A stretch of 64,000 bases of DNA from Luteirhabdus pelagi (lineage in GTDB: Bacteria; Bacteroidota; Bacteroidia; Flavobacteriales; Flavobacteriaceae): positions 310,001 to 374,000 of the forward strand of contig NZ_JAECMS010000001.1 in assembly GCF_016827595.1 (NCBI RefSeq). Direction: 5' to 3'. Every line of letters begins with the position of its first letter. The first letter of the stretch is position 1. The notes beneath the pieces were generated by a model that was not told the DNA's origin, ran no database searches, and worked only from the letters and a program-made list of their open reading frames with translations. A program made the translations under genes and the position numbers. Positions 35,136-44,699 of the stretch are shown here, in pieces.

Positions 35136-36011
35136 TTACCAAGCCTCAATAAAAGCTGATATTTTTGATTCCAGTTTAGGGGAAGCTTTTACTAAAGGTA
35201 GGCGTACCGTATCGCCGCAAATACCTCTTTTTTTGAAGACCGATTTAATACCGGCTGGGTTTCCCTCTTCAAAAATATAATCGATTGCGGGCGCTATTCT
35301 ATGGTGAATTTCGTAGGCTTCGTCTACCTTCCGATCGAGTCCTAAACGAACCATTTTGGAAAAATCTTCTGGAAAGCCTTCTCCAATCACCGAAATAACA
35401 CCAGCTCCTCCAGCCAAGACCATAGGTAAGGTAATCATATCATCACCTGAAATAACCAAGAAATCATCTGGCGTTCCCGCAATCATTTGCATAGCCTGAA
35501 CGATATTTCCTGCCGCTTCTTTGATTCCAATAATGCTTTCAAAATCATTCGCCAATCGAATGACGGTCTCGGGCAGCATATTACTTGCCGTTCTACCGGG
35601 AACATTATATAAGATGATTGGCTTAGGTGCCATTTGGGCAATAGCCGCAAAATGCTGGTAAATGCCTTCTTGGGTAGGTTTGTTATACATAGGAGAAACC
35701 GAAAGGATAGCGGTAAACGCGCTCAGGTCGCGAGTGTTCATTTCGGCCATCACAGCTTTCGTATCATTCCCGCCGATTCCCAATACCAATGGAAGTGCAC
35801 CATCGTTTTCGGCGACTATGGTATCGATGACCAATTGCTTTTCTTCTTTTGAAAGCGTCGCACTTTCAGCAGTGGTTCCCAACACCACCAAATAATCGAT
35901 GCCGTTATCGATTTGATAACGAACAACGCGTTTCAAACCCTCCACATCTACCGAAAAATCTTCCTTAAATGGCGTAATTAATGCTACTCCCGTTCCTGTT
36001 AATTCTTTCAT
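35136..36011 (-). CDS. dapA: 4-hydroxy-tetrahydrodipicolinate synthase
   Basis: 291 residues from the third of three tandem ATGs ([15 protein letters not shown]). Condenses pyruvate with aspartate semialdehyde, the first committed step of lysine and diaminopimelate synthesis. TIM barrel with [18 protein letters not shown], catalytic Tyr in [10 protein letters not shown], Schiff-base Lys in [11 protein letters not shown], and [21 protein letters not shown]. Length is normal. Third gene of the ligA-DUF6913-dapA run; dapF is 16 kb away. Confidence 0.96.
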   Translation of the reverse strand: MKELTGTGVALITPFKEDFSVDVEGLKRVVRYQIDNGIDYLVVLGTTAESATLSKEEKQLVIDTIVAENDGALPLVLGIGGNDTKAVMAEMNTRDLSAFTAILSVSPMYNKPTQEGIYQHFAAIAQMAPKPIILYNVPGRTASNMLPETVIRLANDFESIIGIKEAAGNIVQAMQMIAGTPDDFLVISGDDMITLPMVLAGGAGVISVIGEGFPEDFSKMVRLGLDRKVDEAYEIHHRIAPAIDYIFEEGNPAGIKSVFKKRGICGDTVRLPLVKASPKLESKISAFIEAW

Positions 36012-36044
36012 CATCATTTTTTTCCTATCGGTTACAAGCCGATG

Positions 36045-36584
36045 TTATGTTGTTACGGAGGTTTGGGCTTCAATCTTACCCAATACCTCTAGATATTTTT
36101 TTAGTTCTTTCTTGAATTCGTTGAAATCGTTTGGCGCCATTCCTAATACCAAATCAAACAACCGATCGTCGGCTCCCGAAAAGCCAACCTTGAACTTGGC
36201 TTCACTTTCTGAAACCAACAAATCCATATAGACGTTTTCTTCAGCATAGAATCCCACCAACACATCGAACCTTCGATTCAGGAATTCTGCGGCATTCTGA
36301 TTGTGCAAATCGCCTTTCCAAGTGAAGTGCTTGTTGTTCACCTGATTCTGACGAAGCGAAGGTTGCTTCTTCTTCACCTCCAAGAAAGAAAACACCGAAA
36401 CATCGTTCGGATGTATGTGAAAATAACCCGCCAAATCGTACAGCTTCTCAAAATCCTGAAGCAATCTTTCATCTACCACAAAACCAAGGGTTTTCATGGG
36501 AGCGTTCACTTCGGAACGATCTCTCTTTCCTAAGTTTCGATCGATGTGTTTGCGCAGGGCTCGGCGTTTTAATTTTTCAAACAT
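36045..36584 (-). CDS. DUF6913 protein
   Basis: 179 residues, soluble, no signal peptide. Begins with a strongly basic helix (MFEKLKRRALRKHIDRNLGKRDR), which could bind membranes or nucleic acid, then an alpha/beta domain (TLGFVVDERLLQDFEKLYDLA, NAAEFLNRRFDVLVGFYA, FDLVLGMAPNDFNEFKKELKKYLEVL). DUF6913 proteins recur between ligA and dapA in Flavobacteria; function unknown. A perfect internal -7 element (36605-36612) 20 bases upstream may let it and dapA be expressed apart from ligA. Confidence 0.75.
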   Translation of the reverse strand: MFEKLKRRALRKHIDRNLGKRDRSEVNAPMKTLGFVVDERLLQDFEKLYDLAGYFHIHPNDVSVFSFLEVKKKQPSLRQNQVNNKHFTWKGDLHNQNAAEFLNRRFDVLVGFYAEENVYMDLLVSESEAKFKVGFSGADDRLFDLVLGMAPNDFNEFKKELKKYLEVLGKIEAQTSVTT

Positions 36585-36604
36585 TTCATCCGTAGGTTGC
36601 GTTG

Positions 36605-36612
36605 CAAAAATA
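36605..36612 (-). promoter_or_regulatory. -7 element before DUF6913-dapA
   Basis: TATTTTTG on the minus strand, perfect, 20 bases before ATG 36584, just past the ligA stop. Confidence 0.5.
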
Positions 36613-36642
36613 CCAAATTAGAATGGTAGTAAAGCATTGATG

Positions 36643-38685
<2,043 letters not shown>

Positions 38686-38725
38686 ATTGTTGAAAGATTT
38701 TTTATTTGAAACGAATATTAAACGT

Positions 38726-39319
38726 TTAATCGTTCAATGCCTCTAAAATGCTTTGTGCTAAGACAGTTCGGCCATAATCGGATGTCAAGAAATTTCTGTC
38801 GGCTTCATTTGTCAGAAAACCCATTTCTAAAAACAGGGCGGGACAAGAAGTGTTTTTCAGCAAATAGAAATTTGCGGTTTTGATGGGCTTTACATCACCA
38901 TGTTTCGCTAGCGCTTTCCCTAATTGCTCAGCCTTCGAATGAGAAGCCGTGTAACGATTGGCATCCTTTGGAAGGTACATTTCGAAACCCTTCTCGACTT
39001 CATTATCACTGCTGTTGACATGCAATGAAAGCATTACATCGGGATTTTCCTTATTGATGAAATCTATACGTTCCTCCAATGTTACAAAGCTATCTGATGA
39101 ACGAGTGAAGCGCAGCGCTATTCCAGATTCTTCTGCTAGTTCCCGAAGTTTGGTAGCTAGACTTAGTACGACCTCCTTTTCTGAAATACCATTTACAACG
39201 ACACCTTTATCATGACCACCGTGACCGAGGTCGATTACGATTTTCTTGGTTGGTTTTGGAGTGAAGGAAACAACTAGGAATAAAATTGCTACTAAAAATA
39301 CGCTGAAGACTTTTCTCAT
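38726..39319 (-). CDS. N-acetylmuramoyl-L-alanine amidase
   Basis: 197 residues. Zinc-dependent amidase_3 family enzyme that cuts the lactyl-amide bond between MurNAc and the stem peptide. After a signal peptide (1-17) it shows KIVIDLGHGGHDKG (first zinc His), SEKEVVLSLATKLRELAEES (Glu), LSLHVNSSDN (second His), and near the end FLEMGFLTNEADR with the catalytic Glu. Compact, with no SPOR or AMIN domain, so periplasmic and probably free. Likely acts in cell separation or wall recycling. Confidence 0.92.
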   Translation of the reverse strand: MRKVFSVFLVAILFLVVSFTPKPTKKIVIDLGHGGHDKGVVVNGISEKEVVLSLATKLRELAEESGIALRFTRSSDSFVTLEERIDFINKENPDVMLSLHVNSSDNEVEKGFEMYLPKDANRYTASHSKAEQLGKALAKHGDVKPIKTANFYLLKNTSCPALFLEMGFLTNEADRNFLTSDYGRTVLAQSILEALND

Positions 39320-39373
39320 TTTGGTTTTAATTATGGGTTACCTAAACCAAAACGATATTAGTAGCACTTTATT

Positions 39374-39964
39374 CTATGCGCGCTCTTCCGTCAGCCAATG
39401 TGGAAGTCGCGGTGGCTTAAAATCGTCCATTTTTTGAAGCAGCCCGTCGACGGTCGTATCCACCAGCAACAAATTGTAGTTATCCATGGAAAGAAAGCCT
39501 TTTCGGACCATATTTTCGAGCAGTTGCAAAAGACTGTCATAGAAACCATTCACATTTAATAATGCGATTGGTTTTTGGTGGAGGCCAAGTTGCAGCCAAG
39601 TGATAATTTCAAATAATTCCTCTAGGGTTCCCATTCCTCCCGGCAAAGCAATAAATCCATCGCTTTCTTCCTGCATCTTCAGCTTGCGCTCGTGCATATT
39701 ATCGGTAGTGATCAATTTGGTTAGTCCGAGATGCACCACTTCCTTTTTCTTCAAAAAGTTTGGAATAATACCGATAACGTTTCCCTTTGCGTTCAATACG
39801 GCTTCAGCAACCGTTCCCATAACGCCTATTTTGGCGGCGCCGTAGACCAATGTTATATTTCTTTCCGCCAGTTTTTCACCTAATTCTTGGGCTGCTTTGG
39901 TTATGGCTTCATCGTTTCCGTCGCTACTTCCGCAGAATACGCAGATTTTTTCAATTTTTTTCAT
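39374..39964 (-). CDS. LOG-family (TIGR00730) Rossmann-fold protein
   Basis: 196 residues. Contains the family motifs PGGMGTLEELFEIITWLQLGLH and FCGSSDGND. Characterised homologues are phosphoribohydrolases that release free cytokinin bases or nucleobases from nucleoside monophosphates; whether this one does is inference. Overlaps prmC's stop by 4 bases and so belongs to the GNAT-prmC-LOG transcript. All features of the family are intact. Confidence 0.92.
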   Translation of the reverse strand: MKKIEKICVFCGSSDGNDEAITKAAQELGEKLAERNITLVYGAAKIGVMGTVAEAVLNAKGNVIGIIPNFLKKKEVVHLGLTKLITTDNMHERKLKMQEESDGFIALPGGMGTLEELFEIITWLQLGLHQKPIALLNVNGFYDSLLQLLENMVRKGFLSMDNYNLLLVDTTVDGLLQKMDDFKPPRLPHWLTEERA

Positions 39965-40812
39965 GGTCGGTTGGCTTTTAGCATTCGGAAGCGGTCTCTA
40001 AAATCCTTTTGCAAGGTAATGTTGGCATAGCCTTCGGTTTCTAGCAATGCTTTCATTTCTTCACTAAGATACTCATTAATCTCGAAGAAAAGGGTGCCGC
40101 TAGGCTTTAAGTACTGTCTTCCAATTCGCGTAATTGTCCGATAGAACACCAGAGGATCGTCGTCTGAAACGTATAAGGCTGAATCCGGCTCATAATCCAA
40201 AACGTTTTTATCCATCTGTTCCTTTTCAGAATTCCGGACGTAGGGCGGATTCGAAACGATACAGTCGAAGGTTTCTGATACCTGATTGTTTTCTAGAATA
40301 TTTTGGTGAAAGAAGGTAACCGCAACCTCATTTTGCGCTGCATTCTTTTTTGCTAGGTGAAGGGCTTCTTCGGAAACATCCAAGGCTGAAACGGATGCCT
40401 TTGGTAAATTTTTCGCTAAAGCGATAGCAATACAGCCTGTTCCGGTGCCAATGTCGAGAATATTGAAGGACTCTTTTTTGTCTTTTAGCTCAGCAATTAT
40501 CCAATCCACCAGTTCTTCGGTTTCGGGACGTGGAATCAAGGTGTGTTCGTTTACCTGAAACGGTAGTCCGTAGAACTCGGTTTCCCCTATGATGTATTGA
40601 ACAGGTTCCTGCTGCTTCAACCGATGGATGGCATCTTCAAATGCTTCGCGTTCAGCAACGGAAAGGATTCGCTTTGGGTGCAGCGATACTTCAATTGGGG
40701 TAAGCTCTAAAATAGCTTCACATAAAATTCGAAAGATACTCTGCAGCTCCTCTTCGGGATAGGTTTCGGATATCTGTGCTTGATATTTCTTTTTGAGTTC
40801 AAGTACGGTCAT
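39961..40812 (-). CDS. prmC: Release factor glutamine methyltransferase PrmC
   Basis: 283 residues. Methylates Gln of the GGQ motif of RF1 and RF2, with SAM. N-terminal helical domain; motif I LDIGTGTGCIAIALAK; catalytic NPPY (CIVSNPPYVRNSE) where the peptide Gln binds; ends in IDRP-like NRP after the FRDRFRMLKA segment. Length normal. Starts 2 bases after the GNAT stop and overlaps the LOG-family gene by 4; the trio looks cotranscribed. Confidence 0.95.
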   Translation of the reverse strand: MTVLELKKKYQAQISETYPEEELQSIFRILCEAILELTPIEVSLHPKRILSVAEREAFEDAIHRLKQQEPVQYIIGETEFYGLPFQVNEHTLIPRPETEELVDWIIAELKDKKESFNILDIGTGTGCIAIALAKNLPKASVSALDVSEEALHLAKKNAAQNEVAVTFFHQNILENNQVSETFDCIVSNPPYVRNSEKEQMDKNVLDYEPDSALYVSDDDPLVFYRTITRIGRQYLKPSGTLFFEINEYLSEEMKALLETEGYANITLQKDFRDRFRMLKANRP

Positions 40813-40814
40813 GA

Positions 40815-41300
40815 CTACAGTTGTAACAACATCTGGACTTGGCAGGCGTGGTGACCGGTATTTCCCATCGGTCCATCCAAGTATTCAAATCCGTTCTTTG
40901 CGTATAGCTTTTGGGCGGCGGTCATATTTGGCATTGTTTCCAGATAACACTTTTCGTAGCCCAACTCGCGCGCTTTCACCAAACACCGCTTAATCATGGT
41001 CGTTCCAATCCCTCGGTTTCGTGCCTCCGGTAAGTAGTACATCTTTTGAAGTTCGCAGGTATTTTCATCGCCACCAGCCAAAGGCGCAATTCCGGCACCG
41101 CCAATGATTTTTCCGTTTTCTTCGACTACAAAATATACAGCCCTTTCTGTCGAATAGGCGTCGTAAAGATTTTCGAGGGAGGTATCAGCATAGGCGGTTC
41201 CCTCTTTGGGCGCATCGAACGACTCAAGTACAGTTCGAATGACGGCTGCCATAGGTGTATTATCTTTTTCTTCAATCGGTCGGATAATGGGGGGTTGCAT
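40815..41300 (-). CDS. GNAT-family N-acetyltransferase
   Basis: 161 residues from ATG 41300 (MQPPIIRPIEEKDN); a longer in-frame start at 41480 would run into the ribD promoter and coding region. Acetyl-CoA motif A: LQKMYYLPEARNRGIGTTMIKRCLVKARELGYEKCYLETM with the RxxGIG pyrophosphate loop. Substrate unknown. Divergent from ribD with only 27 bases between the two starts; the ribD TTG element overlaps this gene's first codons. First of the GNAT-prmC-LOG operon. Confidence 0.88.
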   Translation of the reverse strand: MQPPIIRPIEEKDNTPMAAVIRTVLESFDAPKEGTAYADTSLENLYDAYSTERAVYFVVEENGKIIGGAGIAPLAGGDENTCELQKMYYLPEARNRGIGTTMIKRCLVKARELGYEKCYLETMPNMTAAQKLYAKNGFEYLDGPMGNTGHHACQVQMLLQL

Positions 41301-41322
41301 TTGTTCTATTCTCGTATTTTTG
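41295..41322 (+). promoter_or_regulatory. ribD promoter
   Basis: TTG at 41295-41297, a 17-bp spacer and TATTTTTG at 41315-41322 (perfect). It ends five bases before the GTG at 41328, which supports that start as leaderless. Confidence 0.65.
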
Positions 41323-41327
41323 CGGAT

Positions 41328-42374
41328 GTGAAGGTACAAGAAAAATTTATGTCGCGCTGCATTCAACTGGCCAAAAACGGGCTCGGAACCACCTATCCGA
41401 ATCCCATGGTTGGCAGTGTTATCGTTCATAATGAAACTATTATCGGGGAAGGTTGGCACCGAAAAGCAGGTGAACCACACGCCGAAGTGAATGCCATTCG
41501 CTCGGTTTCAGATGAAGCACTCCTTTCGGAAGCTACGATATACGTCAGTTTGGAGCCTTGCAGTCATTTTGGCAAGACCCCTCCCTGTAGCGACCTGATT
41601 ATTTCAAAAGGGATCACAAAAATAGTGATTGGCAGTACCGATCCGAATCCGCAAGTAGCAGGCCGAGGCATCAAAAAACTGATGGAAGCCGGTTGTGAAG
41701 TTGTCGTAGGAGTGTTGGAGGAAGAATGCTTCGATTTAAACAGACGCTTCTTTACCTTTCACACCAAAAAGAGACCTTATATAGTATTGAAATGGGCGCA
41801 AACCCAAAACGGTTTTATCGCTCCCGAGAAAAGTGTCCGAGAAGGTACTGAACCGTATTGGATTACCGGCTCTCAAGCTAGACAATGGGTTCACAAACAA
41901 CGAGCGGAGGAACAGGCTATTTTGGTGGGTACACAAACCGTATTGGACGACAATCCTAGCTTAACGGTACGCGATTGGAAAGGAACTTCCCCCTTACGAG
42001 TAATACTAGACAGAACCCTTCGTATACCTGAAGATTTCAACATCTTTAAAAATGGAAAAACGCTTGTGTTAACAGAGGTAGAAAAGGCATCGACTGAAAC
42101 TATCGCATACGAAAAAATCGATTTTTCAAAGGCTTTTGTGAATCAAGTATGTGAAGTGTTGCACCAGCGAGATATTCAGAGCCTGATTGTTGAAGGTGGT
42201 CGACACACCCTTCAAACCTTTTTGGATGAAGGGATGTGGGATGAAGCCTATGTGTTTATCGGAAATAGCACTTTTGAAGGCGGCGTGAAAGCACCAGAAT
42301 GGAAAGGCAGTCTTCACTCAAAAAAACATTTAGAAAACGATTTGCTGTTGCATATAAAAAATAACGCGCATTGA
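41328..42374 (+). CDS. ribD: Bifunctional riboflavin biosynthesis protein RibD (GTG start)
   Basis: 348 residues. Diaminohydroxyphosphoribosylaminopyrimidine deaminase and 5-amino-6-(5-phosphoribosylamino)uracil reductase. Start taken at GTG 41328, giving MKVQEKFMSRCIQLAKNGLGTTYPNPMVG, the usual N-terminus; an in-frame extension to 41046 runs through the divergent gene and is not credible. Zinc deaminase motifs HAEVNAI and EPCSHFGKTPPC; reductase domain from about residue 145 with the LKWAQTQNGFIA segment and SLIVEGGRHTLQTFLDEGMWDE. Normal length. Its TGA overlaps the next gene's TTG start. Confidence 0.95.
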   Translation: MKVQEKFMSRCIQLAKNGLGTTYPNPMVGSVIVHNETIIGEGWHRKAGEPHAEVNAIRSVSDEALLSEATIYVSLEPCSHFGKTPPCSDLIISKGITKIVIGSTDPNPQVAGRGIKKLMEAGCEVVVGVLEEECFDLNRRFFTFHTKKRPYIVLKWAQTQNGFIAPEKSVREGTEPYWITGSQARQWVHKQRAEEQAILVGTQTVLDDNPSLTVRDWKGTSPLRVILDRTLRIPEDFNIFKNGKTLVLTEVEKASTETIAYEKIDFSKAFVNQVCEVLHQRDIQSLIVEGGRHTLQTFLDEGMWDEAYVFIGNSTFEGGVKAPEWKGSLHSKKHLENDLLLHIKNNAH

Positions 42375-43243
42375 TATATCTGGCTCTTAGCGTTCTCGCT
42401 TCCACCTTAATATTCGTAGCTTTTAAGTTGTTCGATCGCTTTAAGATCAATACGCTGCATGCCATCATCGTAAACTATGTAGTGGCCTGTGCTAGCGGCC
42501 TTATCGCTTATAAGGGCAATGTTGAGATAAGCGCGTTGCCCAGCTACGAATGGTTTTATTACACCTTGGGATTGGGAGCGTTGTTTATCATCATTTTCAA
42601 CCTAATGGCTATTACGACCCAACGAAGCGGTTTATCGGTGGTGTCGGTGGCAACAAAGATGAGTGTGGTAATTCCCATTCTCTTCGGACTCCTGTACTAT
42701 AAAGATAGCGCAGGTTTTTTTAAGATTTTGGGGATTGTTCTTGCATTAATCGCTGTTTACCTCGCGAGTATTAAAACGAAGCGCGGGATCAAGGTACAAC
42801 CTAAGAATCTTGTTTTTCCCATTTTGGTCTTTCTCGGAAGCGGGATAATCGACACCAGCATTAAGTATTTGGAAGATAGCTATGTGGCGAAGAATGATGT
42901 ACCGCTATTTTCAGCCACTATATTTGCTGCAGCATTTTTAGTAGGATTCAGTATTATAATCGGACAACTTGTGAAAGGTACGTTTCAGTTTCAATTGAAG
43001 TCGATAGTAGGGGGAATTGCCTTAGGAATTCCGAATTATTTTTCCATTTATTTTATCGTGCAAGCGCTACGAAGTGGAATTTTAGATAGCTCTGGAATCT
43101 TTACAGTGAACAATGTCGCCATCGTAATGCTTTCAACCTTATTGGGCATCACCTTATTTAAAGAAAAGCTACTACGAAAGAATTGGATCGGAATCGTGTT
43201 GGCGGTCATCAGTATCTTTTTGGTCGCTGTGGCGAAGTGGTGA
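42371..43243 (+). CDS. EamA-family drug/metabolite transporter (TTG start)
   Basis: 290 residues, TTG start overlapping the ribD stop by 4 (TTGA). Ten hydrophobic helices in two five-helix halves, as in EamA transporters (LALSVLASTLIFVAFKLFD at the start; IFTVNNVAIVMLSTLLGITLFKEKLLRKNWIGIVLAVISIF at the end). Substrate unknown; coupling to ribD suggests, only as inference, flavin or pathway-related export. Its stop is followed by the 43.3-kb repeat locus. Confidence 0.85.
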   Translation: MIYLALSVLASTLIFVAFKLFDRFKINTLHAIIVNYVVACASGLIAYKGNVEISALPSYEWFYYTLGLGALFIIIFNLMAITTQRSGLSVVSVATKMSVVIPILFGLLYYKDSAGFFKILGIVLALIAVYLASIKTKRGIKVQPKNLVFPILVFLGSGIIDTSIKYLEDSYVAKNDVPLFSATIFAAAFLVGFSIIIGQLVKGTFQFQLKSIVGGIALGIPNYFSIYFIVQALRSGILDSSGIFTVNNVAIVMLSTLLGITLFKEKLLRKNWIGIVLAVISIFLVAVAKW

Positions 43244-43252
43244 ATAGGTTTT

Positions 43253-43476
43253 TAGGATGTAGGATGTAGCCCGCCCATACCGAACGCGAATGTTATTGTA
43301 GTCGTAGGTACGTTCGGGCGGGGCTGTAGGCTAAAAAGATATAAGAATTAGTATGCTCTCATAATTCTTAATTCTCTGCTACTTTGCTCCTTTGCCACTT
43401 TGAAGACACAGTGAATTACTAATGACCAACGACCAACGACCAACGACTAATGACTAATGACTAATGACTAATGACT
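43253..43476. repeat. Heptamer repeat locus 2, mosaic
   Basis: Array of different 7-bp-period modules between the EamA gene and yigZ: TAGGATG x2 (43253-43266); a 14-bp imperfect inverted repeat (arms 43268-43286 and 43311-43325) whose inner arms are CGAACG/CGTTCG and outer arms GC-rich; GGCTGTA, GGCTAAA (43322-43335); AATTC heptamers (43361-43374); CTTTG octamers x3 (43379-43402); and AAYGACY x8 (43421-43476), first four with C, last four AATGACT. The last unit contains the yigZ start codon. The modules recur at 13.0 and 57.4 kb. Confidence 0.85.
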
Positions 43477-44094
43477 AATAAAGACACCTATAAAACCCTT
43501 ACCAAGCCTTCCGAAGAAGTTCTCTTTAAAGATCGGGGCAGTAAGTTCTTTGGGTATGCTTTTCCAGTGAAAAATGAAGCTGAGATTGAAGATCACATCG
43601 CTACGTTGAAGTCGCAACACCACAAAGCACGCCATTGGTGTTATGCTTGGCAGTTGGGAAAGGAATATGACCGATTTCGTGCCAACGACGATGGAGAACC
43701 CAGCAACAGTGCTGGGATGCCTATTTATGGTCAATTGCAATCTTTTGATGTGACCAACACCTTGGTTGTAGTGGTTCGGTATTTCGGTGGAACAAAATTA
43801 GGGGTTGGCGGCTTGATACAAGCGTATAAGACTGCTGCGCAAATGGCGCTGGAGAAATCGAAGCTTGTCACCCGCACAATCGACGAGGAGTTTTTGGTCA
43901 CTTGCGACTATCCAGAAATGAACACCGTCATGCGCATTATTAAGGAAGAAGAACTGGAGGTACTCCACCAAGAATTACATTTGGACTGCCAGTTCACGCT
44001 TTCGGTTCGAAAACGTGATGCCGATCGTATTTTTGAAATTTTCGACAACACTTATAAGATTACCATCAAAAATCTTTCGGAAGAGGATGCTTAA
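43471..44094 (+). CDS. yigZ: YigZ/IMPACT-family protein
   Basis: 207 residues. Conserved IMPACT core: EVLFKDRGSKFFGYAFPV, HWCYAWQLG, DDGEPSNSAGMPIYGQL, and VVVRYFGGTKLGVGGLIQAYK; C-terminal DUF1949-like domain (about 135-205) with ferredoxin-like strands. Eukaryotic IMPACT inhibits Gcn2; bacterial role unproven, thought to involve translation. The ATG at 43471 is in the last unit of a 7-bp repeat array (AATGACT), so it was probably supplied by the repeat; the next upstream in-frame codon region hits TGA 43465. Convergent with the thioesterase gene (stops overlap in TTAA). Confidence 0.9.
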   Translation: MTNKDTYKTLTKPSEEVLFKDRGSKFFGYAFPVKNEAEIEDHIATLKSQHHKARHWCYAWQLGKEYDRFRANDDGEPSNSAGMPIYGQLQSFDVTNTLVVVVRYFGGTKLGVGGLIQAYKTAAQMALEKSKLVTRTIDEEFLVTCDYPEMNTVMRIIKEEELEVLHQELHLDCQFTLSVRKRDADRIFEIFDNTYKITIKNLSEEDA

Positions 44095-44489
44095 TCGGAT
44101 AATTTTTCTAACAAATAATCCGGTGCCTTTCGAAGTTTGTTTGTTTTCATATTAACAAAAACCAACGTGGTTTCGGCGCTTACCAATAATTCCCCTTGTT
44201 CGTTATGAATTTCATAATAGAATTCAATTTTAACCGTCGGTGTTTCCTTTAGGGTTGTGGTTACAGTTATCAGGTCATCATATCGCGCTGGTTTCTTATA
44301 CGATATCTCAAGATGCGTAACGGGTAATTGCACATCGTGTTCTTCCATCCATCGGTACGAAAAGCCCAGTTCGCGGAGCCATTCGGTTCTTCCTTGTTCT
44401 AAATAAAGAGGATAATTTCCATAATACACTACTCCCATCTGATCGGTTTCGGCATAGCGTACTCGAATATTTGTTTCGGTTTTTTTCAA
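44091..44489 (-). CDS. Hot-dog acyl-CoA thioesterase (YbgC/FadM type)
   Basis: 132 residues, single hot-dog domain. It carries the 4-hydroxybenzoyl-CoA thioesterase pattern, VRYAETDQMGVVYYGNYPLYLEQGRTEWLRELG, with the active-site Asp in ETDQMG. In studied homologues it hydrolyses acyl-CoA or acyl-ACP; substrate here not determined. Length normal. Stop shared with yigZ in a 4-base TTAA overlap. Confidence 0.92.
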   Translation of the reverse strand: MKKTETNIRVRYAETDQMGVVYYGNYPLYLEQGRTEWLRELGFSYRWMEEHDVQLPVTHLEISYKKPARYDDLITVTTTLKETPTVKIEFYYEIHNEQGELLVSAETTLVFVNMKTNKLRKAPDYLLEKLSD

Positions 44490-44602
44490 AAGAATCTGAG
44501 TATAAAATGAACTTTTTTCGTAGTTTTATCGTTATAGCAGTATGAGGAAAAAAAACTAAAAATTCAATACCCTTCGGATTTTTTTTTTCATTTTTTTGTT
44601 CA

Positions 44603-44610
44603 CATATTTG
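44603..44610 (+). promoter_or_regulatory. Possible dnaA -7 element
   Basis: CATATTTG (7 of 8 of TAnnTTTG), 89 bases before the dnaA ATG in a very A/T-rich leader (44490-44699). No TTG at -33 and no cluster of DnaA boxes was seen in this leader. Confidence 0.35.
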
Positions 44611-44699
44611 CAGTGTTAAGAAAGTGTTAGGGATCGCTCCTAATCCCAGTCTCTTAGCCACCCTATTTTAATACTAACTAATAAGCGCAACCCACCATT

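Noticed and set aside
41046-41327. Upstream in-frame extension of ribD
   Set aside because: It runs through the divergent GNAT gene and lies before the promoter; the conserved N-terminus begins at GTG 41328.
41301-41480. N-terminal extension of the GNAT gene to 41480
   Set aside because: It would overlap ribD by about 150 bases and adds residues unlike any acetyltransferase.
43421-43476. Tandem repeats considered as a CRISPR array
   Set aside because: Units are 7 bp and contiguous, with no spacers and no cas genes.
44490-44699. dnaA leader considered as the replication origin
   Set aside because: AT-rich, but I found no DnaA-box cluster (TTATCCACA type) here or just after dnaA.
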